64,000 bases of DNA from Symsagittifera roscoffensis (lineage: Eukaryota; Xenacoelomorpha; Acoela; Convolutidae). The notes below the pieces were generated by a model, which was not told the origin of the DNA, ran no database searches, and saw nothing but the letters and a program-made list of their open reading frames with translations. The position numbers and the translations under genes are program-made. The DNA is taken from assembly GCF_963678635.1 (NCBI RefSeq), contig NC_087065.1, positions 62,150,754 through 62,214,753 on the forward strand, written 5' to 3'. Positions 47,338-59,100 of this stretch are shown here, piece by piece. Within the stretch, counting starts at the first letter, position 1. Each line of letters opens with the position of its first letter.

Positions 47338-48767
47338 GATAATGGTTGTTGGAACTTCGTGGAACACGAAATAAAATTAGAGGAAGGCGCCATTCCTCAT
47401 AGGGAAGGCGCACGACGAATGACGCCGCATAAATAGGAAGCGTGCCGAGCGAAAATTGAAATGTTACTCGAATATGACATGATAGAACCCTCGAAATTGC
47501 CATGGGCTTCTGGGGTTTTATGGCCAAAAAGAGAGGGGCAGCTTAGGTTTTGTTGCGACTTTCGTTACCTGAACGCAGTGACAATAAAAGATGCGTACCC
47601 GATACCGCGAATAGACGAGAACCTCTCGAAACCTGTCGACGCCAACTTCTTCACCACACTGGACTTGGGCTCTGCCTTTTAGCAGGTACCTCTGCGGAAG
47701 AAGGACAAAGAAAAGACTGGATTCACATGTGAATTGGGGTTGAACCAGTGGAAGAGGATGCCCGTTGGCTTGTGCAACGCCACGGTGACCTTTCAAAGAC
47801 TGATGGCTCAGGCTTTGACCAGAGTAACGAAGAAGTACGGGAATCTTGTGATGTGTTACGTGGATGACGTGGTCATAGCAACACCCACCTTGACAGACGA
47901 CATTGATCGATGCGATGAGGTCCTTGGTTGCATGAAAAGAGCAGGCTTAAAGTGCAAACCATCGAAATGTGAAATCCTTAGAGATTCAACAAAGTACCTG
48001 GGAAGAATCGTGGACAGGCATGGCGTAAGGCCTGCCCCGGAAGCAGTGGAAGCCGTGTTGACGTGGAAGGCCCCCAGATCGGACACACAACTCATGAGCT
48101 TCCTGTGGTTTGCCAGTTATTACCGTGAGTTCAAAAAAGGATACGCGGACAAGGTGAACCCCATACAGAAACTGATGCGCAACAAAGGAAAGTAATTCGA
48201 ATGGAACGAAGAAGCTGAACCTGCCTTCGAGAATATAAAGCGGGAGCTGTGCGAAGCGCCAGTGCTAGGCATGCCTACAGAGAAGGGCATGTATGTTCTT
48301 GACACAGATGCATCAGTAGTAGCCATCTCAGGAATACTTCATCAGGAGCAGGAGTGGAATGGGAGAACAGTTCTCCGTCCATATGGTAGTAAAGTTTTGA
48401 GTGACACTGAAATGAAATGTGGTGCACCAAAGGCAGAATTGTTTGCAGTGGTCACATTCGTGGAGAAGTACCGCGCTGACTAAGGGAGCCCTCCCTTTAA
48501 GCTACGCGTGGATAATAGAGAGTTATCCTGGTTGAAGACGTACTCGATTGTCCAGAGTTTTATTGGTCGGTGGATAGTCAAGTTAGACGGCTACTACATG
48601 ATAATCCAGGACAGGATGCGCGACAAACACCAAAATGCTGACAGCCTCAGCAAGAAGACTGAGTTTTATGAAAGACTAGAACAGAAGCAAGCCAATCAGG
48701 CGGAAATCAAGGAAGGGTTCTCGTTTCTAAACAAAGAAACTTATGAGGCGCTTCCCTTGACGACATG
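47338..48767 (+). pseudogene. reverse transcriptase and RNase H, copy C
   Basis: Same RT motifs and stops as copy A. RNase H is fuller: 48262-48483 runs from VLDTDASVVAISG through EWNGRTVLRPYGSKVLSDTE to GAPKAELFAVVTFVEKYRAD, including the 44 bp that A and B lost. A TAA at 48481-48483 and later frames (RVDNRELSWLK) still break it. Private changes include DANFFTTLD, GLNQWKRM and TLTDDIDR. Confidence 0.9.
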
Positions 48768-48813
48768 ATGGGACAAATCTGGACATCCAATTGCGGGACA
48801 CCCCGAGTTACCG

Positions 48814-49534
48814 GTGGAAAAGGCAGCAGAAATAAAGATCTTATCAAAGAAGGACCCAGTGCCTTTGGATTTATTGCTACGTTCGAACCTGGTCCAACAG
48901 GAACTCTCTTGTATGAACATAAACAGCCTCTCATTACTGGATAAAACGGTGCAGGTCACTCCGCAAGTGATGCAGATGCTGGCTGATTTGTTGGAGAGAG
49001 AAACTACTAGATTTGACCCCGAGTGGGCTGCAGCCATGTCATTGCTAACAGTCAGTAAGAAAGTAAAGATTAAGCCATCAAGACGTCAACACAAGAAAAT
49101 GAAAGGGATTGTAGGACAATAGTTCAGCAACTAGTATCTCCGATACCCCACAACGTCTTGACGAGTACATCATACAAATGAAAAGAACAGGTGAAAGGGA
49201 CACAAAGGAAAAGGAGGATCAGGATCTGAAAGGCGAATTTCTGATCATTACCTGGGACAAGAAAGTTTGTCCGGGGAGAAGGACGTTGAAGAGATCAGGC
49301 GAGTTGATCAACAAGACCCGGGACAAGAAAGTTTGTCCGGGGAGTCAGGTTTAGAGGTAAATGCTCAAGGTGAGGAACAAGACCTGGAGGATAAAAAATT
49401 TGTCCGGGGAGTTGAGCAGAGCGCATAAAACTGATCCCAAAGAAGAAACGTGCTCCGTGGCAGACTCTTTCCTTGATGACAACTCCAGGAAATCAAGAAA
49501 TGACATCTAGTCAAACAGGAACTCGAGCACAGGA
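48814..49534 (+). pseudogene. pol linker, copy C
   Basis: As 26541-27261; one A-to-T change near 49296 alters the repeat spacer. Confidence 0.5.
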
Positions 49535-50689
49535 TTGAAATTGTCGGAACTAGCGATCCACACGTTTTTAGTGGAGACTCGAGCAAGAGACCTGGACAGA
49601 GAGGTATGTCAAGACCCTGACAGTGATTGCTACCTGCTACCTAGCGAAACAGTCTTTGACATTGCAGCGGATGATCTAGAAATAATAGTGGCATCGAAAC
49701 GATCGATGAGCTTGTTGTCGCAGAAAGAAGTAGTCAGGACTGATCTTCAACCGTTCAGACAAGATACAGAGCCAATGGCGAAATTTTGGTGCGTGAAGAT
49801 GGAAGATGACACGCATCAGCCTGATGAAATGAATAGTCAATTGAGGGTGATGAAGACATACTTGAAGGTGAGATACATACTCACAGGCCTACTAGGAGCG
49901 CAAAGAATTGACCGCATGACGAGTATTTTGAAAAGGTGGATCGAAAAGGGAGCACCAGACAAAGGTGACCTAGAGGAGGACAGTTACCGCATTCTGAGAC
50001 AGTACTTTATGCAAAAAGAGGGACGGTTATATCTGAATAAGGACGAGATCGTGGCTTGTAAGAGAAGAGAGGAAGACAAAGTCCAGTACAAATATAAAGC
50101 GATAGTGTTGCCGCAACTCAATCAGACAGAATTTTTATTCAGACTACATGATCAGATGGGCCATCAGGGAATTGACAACGTATACCAGAAGATTCTGAAG
50201 CGCTTTGAGTGGCCTGGGTTGAAGAAGGCATGCGAGAAGTGGGCAACAGCATGACTGTCATGTCAACAGGTCAAGGATCCAAGGAAAATGCGATTTCCTT
50301 TGCAGTCGATCGAGTCATCTGAATTCAACGAGGTGGTGCAGATTGAACACCAGAAAATATGTATGACAGACAGCGGCTATAATCAGGTCTTGGTCATTGT
50401 AGACCACTTCGCGAAATATGCAGAGACCGTGCCCTGCATAACTGCCTCAGCAAAAGAGACATGCGATCATCTAATCAATAGGTGGATAGCGAGACATGGT
50501 TGTCCGATGACGTTTCTATCGGATAACGGAGCAGCTTTCGTGGGAGAGCTTACGAAAGAGCTCATGAAACGCTCACAGGTGGCCCAAGCTCACTCCACGA
50601 CATACCACCCCCAGACGAATGGCTTAGCGGAGAGGCAAAAACGGACGTTGGTGTCGATGCTGAAAAGGTATAATGTTCCAGGTACATGA
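49535..50689 (+). pseudogene. integrase, copy C
   Basis: As copy B: one stop at the zinc-finger Cys position (50252-50254), core frame open from 50288, VQIEH, SDNGAAF and NGLAERQ present; LTKELMKRS for LTKELMRRS. Confidence 0.85.
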
Positions 50690-50752
50690 CCGATTGGGAC
50701 AGATACCTTCCACAGGTGATGGGCGCTTACAACAGCACGCAACAATCCACCA

Positions 50753-51882
50753 CCTGAGTCTACTTATGATGTTGACCGGACACGAGAAATCTTTGCCCTT
50801 GACTTTCTTTTACCCAGAGTATGAAAGGAAGAAAACATCACCGCAGGTCTACATAAAGGATATGATTAGACATCAACAAGAACTAAATGACTTGTGCAGA
50901 CGGAACACTCAGCAGGCACAGTCAAGGCAGAGAAAAGGTTCGATAAAAAAGCAGCTGGTGCAAAAGCTTACTCGGTAGGAGACTACGTATGGACATTTCA
51001 AAACGTTATACCACCAAAAGGAACAAAAAAGCTCCTAAAGAAGTGGAGGGGACCCTTCATGATTACGAAAGTTCACTAGGAGGGGGGTTTTTACAGAGTC
51101 GCTCACTACAAAAAGATTAAGCCACACAAACTATCTAGGGAAGACTGGTGTTTACCTGCAGACATGGAACAAGGGGACTATCGGATGATGGACCCTGCCT
51201 GCGAAGTCAATGAGAAGGACACCAGGTGAAAGAATCATGGGAATGAAGTCTTAGAGGAAGGATCAAGTCCACCACTGGACCTGGATCGCAATGAGGTGAT
51301 TGAAGCAGATGAAGTAACCTCGCAGAGGAGGACTGGCAAGACCCCGAACTGATGGAGGTCCCCAAGAGTTTGGAACCAGACCTTCAGTTTACGATACAGA
51401 ATCAACAGCGTGACAGGACAAGACTCACGACGAAATACAATCTTTACGGAGATGACTTCGTAGTGGACAGAATAGATCTGAAGAAGATAGTGTAGGGTAG
51501 ATCTGAAGAAATAACCGTGTCACAAGGCATAGACATAGTCGACGACCGCGACGAGGAGTGGATCGATGACCGGTCGAAACCCGAGGTAGAATTCGACGAC
51601 GAGCAACAGCAACCGTACGAACAAGACTTGACGAATCTGCGTGTCTTGGAATGGCTGAATGAAATGACTTCGGACCCAAAGGATACCAGAGTCACGATTC
51701 AAGATGTAGACCGTGAGGGCATGAAATACATAAAAACCGAAAGGGATGATCCTTCCTGGGCTGCCCAGGAAGGTCAATTACTCATTCCTGCATCCAAACT
51801 CGATTTATTATCCGGTATGCAATCAACGGGGACGTCGATGGATATTTCTGTCCGGGAGTGGGGTAGGACTTACCCACACTGA
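50753..51882 (+). pseudogene. integrase C-terminus and acidic tail, copy C
   Basis: GPF module at 50973-51076 (VWTFQN here, VWAFQN in A and B), then the acidic frame 51517-51882. A single lost G near 51917 (GACAGTGAT versus GACAGGTGAT in A and B) changes how the frame joins the macrodomain. Confidence 0.65.
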
Positions 51883-52460
51883 AAAAATTATTACTAAAAA
51901 ATAGCGAGAGAGACAGTGATCTAGAAGCAGAAATAGGTGAGGACCCTGAGAAACCGGACATAGGGAGAGTAGTTGAGTCATTTTTTAACTGGCCAGATGA
52001 GTACTCAAGCAGCATAATATTGACAGTTAGCGATTTTATACTTACAAATAGAACATGTGCGATAGCAATCACAGCGGACATGAGTTTTAGGACAGCGTTA
52101 GCAGCGGATTTTAGGAGAGAATATAAAAACACAGAATTCATTTGGAAGCAAAGAACAGGAATAGGAGGCGTAGCAGCCTTGTCTCCGGCTGCTGCGCAGA
52201 TACCAGGAAAGTATTTATGCTTCTTGGTGACGAGGGCGACGGAGAAGCGGCATGTACACCCGGAAAATTTGGTCTTGTCCTTGACGAGACTGAGAGACTT
52301 CCTTGTGGAAAGGGAGCTAAAGGAACTCTCGCTTCCAGTATACGACCCGAACCGAGGACGACTCCAACCACGGGAGCTATATGCACTGATACACGTAATA
52401 TTTACTGATACTGACATACAAGTATACTTACATAAGAAATATTATTTGAGTATAGGCTGA
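51871..52460 (+). pseudogene. macrodomain-like C-terminal module of gypsy pol, copy C
   Basis: One frame is open from about 51871 to 52460. After WPDEYSSSIILTVSDFILTN it reads CAIAITADMSFRTALAADF, REYKNTEFIWKQRTGIGGVA, KYLCFLVTRATEKRHVHPEN, LTRLRDFLVERELKELSLPV, YDPNRGRLQPRELYALIHV and IFTDTDIQVYLHKKYY. The order (hydrophobic strand, C-x-x-x-x-A-D-M-S helix start, Phe-Arg-x-x-Tyr, KYLCFLVT strand, long helix, LSLPV strand, a loop, helix, final strand) matches small OARD1/TARG1-like macrodomains, which bind or cleave ADP-ribose adducts. The usual glycine-rich loop after the LP strand is replaced by YDPNRG, so binding is uncertain. Its place at the end of Pol, after integrase, suggests a module of the element itself. 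Homology is my inference from pattern. Confidence 0.55.
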
Positions 52461-52836
52461 GTTTAGGTTGCATGTAGGAGGTGTCGTACTATGTGTGTTG
52501 GGTGTAACGCGTTGTGTGTTATGTGTTATGTTATTCAGACGCTGGGTACGAACGGACTAGTGACCATTAATGAATAAATAAGGATCTGAGAAATAAATCC
52601 AAAGTTTGGACTGTCCCTTCTTAGGTCGAAATCCAAAATTTTAGCAATTAACTGATTTTATTACATTTTAAGATCAAAATCTTTTTATCTGACTGTTTTA
52701 AATCAATTTCAATACGAAATTAGAGTAACGTTGACAAATGTGACATTCGTGACCTCTTTTCTAGATCCTGATTGATCATTTAATTATTATTCGGATTGCA
52801 ATTGAGCAAACTGATAATCAAACCGAATCTAACGAA
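52461..52836. other. non-coding stretch between gypsy copy C and family X
   Basis: TG-rich sequence (GTGTGTTGGGTGTAACG...) then AT-rich sequence. A 3' LTR would be expected here but nothing in it resembles the 5' leader region of copies A or B. No gene seen. Confidence 0.5.
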
Positions 52837-53000
52837 ATGGATAACTTTGATTTGAATGAACTGATGGACCTAGCGGAGGCATATGTAGGACCGATGATAG
52901 ATGCGATCTATCGTCGGCTGATGGATCGAGACTTCGCTCTGGAGGACTCAGAGTTAGTCATATTGCTGGTCGCCTTTATAAACATCTTAGGCCATGATAA

Positions 53001-53020
53001 CCGTGGGGACCGCCCCACGG
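53001..53020. repeat. perfect 8-bp GC-rich hairpin
   Basis: CCGTGGGG and CCCCACGG with a four-base loop, inside the first family X frame. Confidence 0.7.
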
Positions 53021-53250
53021 AAGTCTTATTGATGGCCGCCTATGGAGAATGAGGAGTACTAGACCGCCCATATATGAGGGAATGAGGTGGACAAACGGGG
53101 CTCTCTCAGGAAGTGACTTGGCGAACGAACGTGGGTTGGGAAGTTCTAGGTCCTACCAACCAGGTGAGATGCCTCTGCCAACCAAGCCTAGGCCTGGACT
53201 GAGAAGAAGCAGCTGTGCCATCAAAGAGGGCAAGACAAGAAGAAGAGGTT

Positions 53251-53294
53251 CATACGAATGAAACGATGCACGATCTTGTCGTTTCATTCGTATG
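53251..53294. repeat. perfect 16-bp inverted repeat with 12-base loop
   Basis: CATACGAATGAAACGA at 53251-53266 pairs with TCGTTTCATTCGTATG at 53279-53294. It lies where the family X reading frame changes. Confidence 0.9.
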
Positions 53295-56110
53295 CACCAG
53301 TCGAGAACCAGCCGAGAAGAACAACGACCAGAAGCTCTTTGATGTGGTCGAGGCCCATACCTTCCCCCTGGCACGTCTACAAGCAGGAACTGATCAATTT
53401 TAACCTTCAGACGGTAAGGTTTGCAGCCGATGCCATAAGGATGCTGAATGGAGCGAGGCTATCCGTCAACGGACTGTACTCAATCGCAGGTGTGGACTGG
53501 TTGATAGCAGCTGGCATTAACTTCAGCTCCACGACCGCCTTAAGAGTCGCCGATTTAGAGGGACTGCCCTCAAACAACACATTAGGTCCAGTAAATGCAA
53601 GACCTTTGCAGGACGTGAAAATGAATCGAGAAGAAAGACCCGGAAGATTCTTGACAACAAGGGATTCAATAGGACAACATGTGAAAATGTTCAAGCAAAT
53701 ACGAGCATCCCCATTTCATGTGAAAGACAAAGCGTAGCCGAAACAGGTTGCTCAAAAAGGCAATAATCAGAGATATGGTGGGATGAAGATGATTAGGAAG
53801 GACGAGACTATCTTTGCAGCGTCTGTTAAAGATTTTGATAGTCGCGAACTCAGACTTCGTGCATACCTCCAAGTCTCTGTTTTGGCCTCACGTTATGATG
53901 CTGGCAGCGGTCGTCCTGAACCTAATGCAGTCGGTGTCAAAGGCAATCGGGATACAACGACAAACCAAAATGAACCCGATCACGATCGTATTTGCCGGCA
54001 TAAACGACCATATTTACAGTAGGGTTTCCTGAGGAGACTCAGAGAGCCTACAACGGCAGAGGACGCAGTGTGGTTAGCGATAAAGGATATCCTTGAATCG
54101 ATGGGTGAAATAATGGACACGCTGAAAGAAGGTGCATTCCCAAAGATAACACCGAAAGCTGTATTTGCACTGTCTCCGGGAAATGCACATCTCCCGGATG
54201 GGCTGAAGTTTGTTTATGCGATGGTGGCAATTCTCTCGGAAGGGAAACATGATGTGATCATATCTGCGCGAATCGAGGAATAGAAGTGGAGAACTTATGA
54301 CCACTTAGGGCGGAATTGCCGGCAGTGTGGTCTGACATCTCGAATGCGATGCGAGGATTCAAGGACCATTCACTACACATGTTAGTGTTCGATGAAGTAC
54401 TGGGGTTGGAACTGTCCAACTTCAGCCGACAACTCAAACTGAGACCAGGAACTGACGATGACCATCGAGTATTAGTAGCGATGTCTACCGACTTATGGTT
54501 CCGAGGAATGGAAATAAAAGAGGAAGAAGAAAGAAGGAGGAACTCCAATGAGACGAGAGCTCACTCCGAAGCGATGGTCTTGAGAACGAAACCAGAGGCT
54601 AGCAGCTAGCAAGTGGCTGCACTTGACCCCTCGAATAGACGAATTGGGCACCGACTCTTTCGAGCGAGGCCCAGCGATGATCAAAAAAATCCATGCCTAC
54701 CTGGTGAAAGAGGTGAACGTGGCCAAAAATGCAAGTCAGCCGAGCTTGTAAACAGAATGCCAAAATACCCTGGAAGCTTTCTGAACACAGAATATGAAGG
54801 GAGAAGAAGGCTTTGACCGGACTGACAGCATGCTGGAAGGGTTGGGAGCCGGATGGACCGCCACCTTCCTGGCAAAAGTTTACCCATCGCTCTCTCGATA
54901 CTTGATCAGAGAGTTCCTCCAAGCAGTCACAAAGTTATCAACCGTGGAACTGCTAGCCCTGATTGTGACGTTTGGAGCGGAGAACTTTCTGAGAGGACCA
55001 GTGGTACTGCTCACTGAAGGAGTGCAAAATTTGCTATTAGATGGACTACTGACGCTAATTGTGATAATGCATGGGAACTTGGGGGGATTGATGAATCTGA
55101 CCCGCTACTCTGAGCGAATGAGAGAGAACGTGAGGAGGTTTGACGTGAATCTGCCCACTGATTCCTGGATTAAGATAAGAGATCTACGACATACTCTTAT
55201 CCAGTACCTCCTGCAGCAGAATCGCTTCGGAACAGGAGAAGATGAGACAATTCAAAGGAAGAAGACGGGCAACGTCATGCTGGGGGCTTGATTCTGTTAA
55301 CTGACCTGAGCCTGGCCATGAGGACCGATCCCTTAGCACTGATCAGAGGAGCCACGGAGCTCGTGACGGCGATATACGGTCCTGCAGTCACGTTTGTGTT
55401 CCCTGACGTTAAGATGGATGCATACAGGAGTTCGGTGTTGCACTTGAACCACATATCAGCAGTGGACGGAAGTGGACTTGACTGGTGTGAACAGCACGCA
55501 CTACGAAAAAAGATGAGTGAGGACTTGTTGTTCGCAAAAAAATCAGAGCCGGAGATGACTGTCATAAATTTTGATGATCACTTCCGTGATCGTATGGGAG
55601 AAGTGGACAGAGGGCACATCGAAGTATTCCCGAAGCTCTGGAATCTAAGGCCCTACAATAAGACCAACGGCGAGATTAAAATAATTCCTCGTCTGAATGC
55701 ATCATATCACAAATTGAGAAAAAAAACGAATGGCTGGGGTGACTACAAGAAATTGCCAGAAGAGATCCCCGAATTTAGCTTGATTAGAAGGATGTTGCTC
55801 GGAGCAGACTCCGTAGTACAAACCCCTAGGTTGAGAGCCTTCGAAACCAACGAAAGAAGAGTAGCAAAATTCTCCGAGATGATGGACCCGTGCTTCGTGG
55901 GCGGAAACGCTGCCGTGCTGCAGTATACGCAGTTTATCTACACGGCTGAAATGACGAGGAGAGGGTTGAAAAATGCAGCAACTCTGAAACCTGGACAATT
56001 TGACGAAGAATGGGCAAAAATGGATCTGGCGCCTATGGCATAGTGGACATGCAATAAGCCTCACTAATCTTGATGAGTGTAAAACCGGAGTTATTGGTGA
56101 GCGGGAAACT

Positions 56111-59100
56111 ACAAACTAGAACCATGCTAGCACCCTTCTGCTGCGAAGAAGTCAAGGTAATGCACGGAGAGGAAGAAGATCGATCAGCTGGCAGACTAGC
56201 TATACCGAAGTTTCCAGATGGAACAAGAGATGAAGGGCAAGGACCCTCGAGCTCAGGAAAGAGTCCAAGGCGAGACAATGGGCAGGGAGGAAGCCGTCGA
56301 TTGGAAGAGCCTATGCAACAGGATCCCGATCAGGTTGAGAGAGAGGACGACAAGGCTTCGACAGGCGGGATGTCCAGCCTGGACTTCAACTTCATCAGCG
56401 ACTTTGAAAATGGCACAGACGCGTTAGAAGCAACGACTGAGCCAGCAGACGATGGAACTTCCACGCTGGAAATGAAGCGGAATTTGCTGGAGAGCAGCTC
56501 TCCGAGCAAATCTAAAAATAACGAAAAAACACTTTTATGGAATCTCCGCGGAGAAGAAGAATAGAAGGCACTGCCAGAGTACCTTTCTTGAGAACGTTGC
56601 CCGAAGAAGAGTGGGAAGTTCATCATAGAGACCACGAGAATAGGACGGGATGCAATAGGGACAGGAAATAGGGGACTCAGTTTATACTGAAAACAGGTCT
56701 CAACAGACCACTAATGCGGGAATTCCTTGACAAACTCGACAAGTATGAAGGGAGATTGAGCGAGTTATTGATTGACTCGGCCACTGACGAAAGTGAGGTA
56801 AATTCTCCTATAAAGACAACACCGCAAGAAGGCAATGATGAAGTAGTGTATCTGCCGAGAAACCAAAAAGGAACGATGCGATCAAAGATGGTGATTGACG
56901 ATATGAAAAAGAAATTTGGCAGCAAAGTGAAATTGAGGAAAGCTAGAAAATTAAAGGTGGACCTTGAAATCTCTGTAAAAGCTGACAACTCAGCCAAAAG
57001 AAAGCGCGTCGAAGAAGCCATGGACATCGGACAGGGTAATGACCGGTTGCCTGACACTGACAGAATGTTGATTGACGTAGCGATTGTGCCAACCATTCTC
57101 ATGGTCGGATTAAAATCAGCCAAAAATAAAACCAAGAGGAGTGACCGCACTTTGACTGGAGCAACATTAGAAATGGAAAAACTCAGCCAATGTGGAGAGA
57201 GTACCTTAAAAGATTTCAAACCATCTTCCATGAACCATGAAAAGGGAAGCGCGTAGAACAGCTAGTCCCAGTGGAGCACAATCGACTGACAGTGTCGGAA
57301 ACCATATCGATTGTTGAACCCGCTGGTGGATACATGGAGATGGTGGAATCCAGAAACTCGGCTAGAGGACACTTAAATGCTCTAGAAAAAAAGATGCTAT
57401 AGAAGGTAACTTAGAGACGATACGATGATGCAAGGCACAACCATGAAGCATAAGGAATACGGAGCTCTGGTCTCTTCTGAGATGCACGCGGAAACGATAG
57501 AGCAGTTGGTGAGCCTACCATGGAGAGCAGTAGTGCTATGGTACTTCGAAGAAGAAATGAGAACCACCCCGAAGATACACTCTCTGATAGCGATAGCCTA
57601 TGTGAGAACAGAATTACAACTGAGGTTCGCTTGGTGCATGAATGGACTGACACGGGGGGAATACGACTCAGAGGAAAGAAAAAGATCGAAGGGAGAGAAG
57701 ATATTCGTAATGACGAGCATGAGAGATCTAATAACCCCAGAAGGAGCGGCAGTGGCGTACGCGAAGCAGAGAGACACTCTCTGTTTCATTCGATTCATGC
57801 TGGAACAAATATCAGAGCCGGCGTTGAACACTTGTGTCAAGATGCTAAGAGAAGGCGATGAACGAGCAAAAACCTTGCTCTTACTGGCACTGTTGGATAT
57901 CCATCAGAGTAAACCGATGCGAGTGAGCATGAAGGAGCCTGTGGAGCTGGAACCGATGAAGAAGATTGACGAGATAAGAAGATTCTCTAACAAGGAGATG
58001 AGGCTCATAAAAGAATCTGTGGGAGCACTGCCGAAGTCCAGTGAATACTATGGCCCGATCAGGAAGAAATCGTACAGTTATGTATCCGGAGTCGTAGGGA
58101 TGGCGTACAACCCTTTTATAAATGAAGAAATACGCAATTGTTTCTTCGATTACGAGCAAGCAGTGTTGCTAAGATTCTGGACGTCAAGAATTGCTACGAT
58201 AAGAAGCGCTGCTAATTGGCATTCTAAGCTGGGACTTGCGTTGGAAGAAAAAGTTGACTGCACCTTCAGTGCCACACTCTGAAAACCGAGTGGAATGTGG
58301 ATTGGGATTTTTGGACGAACTGCTAAGAACGAGTCTAATGGTGGTGCGGGAACTGATGAAACCCTAATGGTGTCTGAGTCCTAACGCCGATTCGATTTTG
58401 CGTGCGACACAGGATGTGCAGAGGGAATTGAATTCAGACTGTAACTTGCGTGACTTGAACATCAATTCCAATTTGATGATGACAGCCTCTAACAGCAACG
58501 GAGAAGATAAAGTGGAGTTGCCTGGCTGGGGACCAGAGGACTGGGTTAAACCCGGTAGCTGTCTGGCGAAAGTCTGTGGACTGGGGGTTCACATCGGTGG
58601 AGGTCTGGACTGTGAAGAGACCCTGGCAAAACAATACAAGCAATTAACGGTTTTGTTTTGGAACATGGTAATGAAAGCAAAATTGGAAACGGAATTGGTT
58701 GCAGATTGGCATGGAGGAACCGAGTTGAATCTAGTGACTGCACTAGGATTCTACAGCATGTTTGGTTCTCTAGAGACACCATTGAATCTAGAACAAAAGC
58801 ATGAGATGATCACGACTATCAGTGCAGAAGTGTTTCCGGGAAATTTGCAAACCAAAAAAAACTATATTGGAAAATGGAGGGAAACAATCGAGGCGGAAAC
58901 GAACATCCGGCACAATGAAACCTATCGTAGACCGTCGTGAGCGCAATACTTATTGGGATCAACATTAGCTCCAATGTGCAAAAGCAGATACCCAGTGCAA
59001 TTCGTAGTGGTGGATGTGAAGAGTACGAGGACGATCGTGGATCAAGCCTTCTCGGTTCCGAAGTGCGTATGATCAGCGAGGGTGTCAGAAAAGTCTTGCG

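Larger units (their letters stand above)
45216..52460 (+). mobile_element. Ty3/gypsy element, copy C (with macrodomain end)
   Basis: Starts within gag at AAGATGAACCTGGCGG, with no leader or LTR, and runs to the only surviving 3' end of pol. It lacks the 44-bp RNase H deletion of A and B, so it preserves an older state. It shares their other stops. No sequence like the 5' leader region follows it, so no 3' LTR is recognisable. Confidence 0.9.
52837..56110 (+). pseudogene. family X protein, longer copy
   Basis: A decayed coding region in several frames: 52837-53052 (71 residues, MDNFDLNELMDLAEAYVG), 53258-53737, 53738-53830 after an in-frame TAG, 53814-54020, 54023-54283, 54253-54609 (TGA at 54298), about 54606-54760, 54794-55291 and 55284-56043. 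In order it shows GVDWLIAAGINFSSTTA, DETIFAA, ILIVANSDFVHTSKSLF, TIVFAGINDHIYSR, FALSPGNAHLPDGLKFVY, MLVFDEVLGLELSNFSRQ, DSFERGPAMIKKIHAYLVKE, LEGLGAGWTATFLAKVYPSL, VTFGAENFLRGPVVLLTEG, AIYGPAVTFVFPDVKMDAY, RGHIEVFPKLWNLRPYNKT and FVGGNAAVLQYTQFIYTAEM. SDF and GIND resemble SGNH hydrolase blocks. I do not recognise the family. Matching order in 11030-13285 shows it is genuine protein coding. Confidence 0.7.

Noticed and set aside
20928-52460. Alternative genetic code reading stops as amino acids
   Set aside because: TAA, TAG and TGA all interrupt the gypsy frames and true frameshifts are present as well, so decay explains it better.
52020-52460. Independent host gene of 146 codons
   Set aside because: The frame is open upstream into the gypsy acidic linker with no better start, so it is the end of pol rather than a separate gene.
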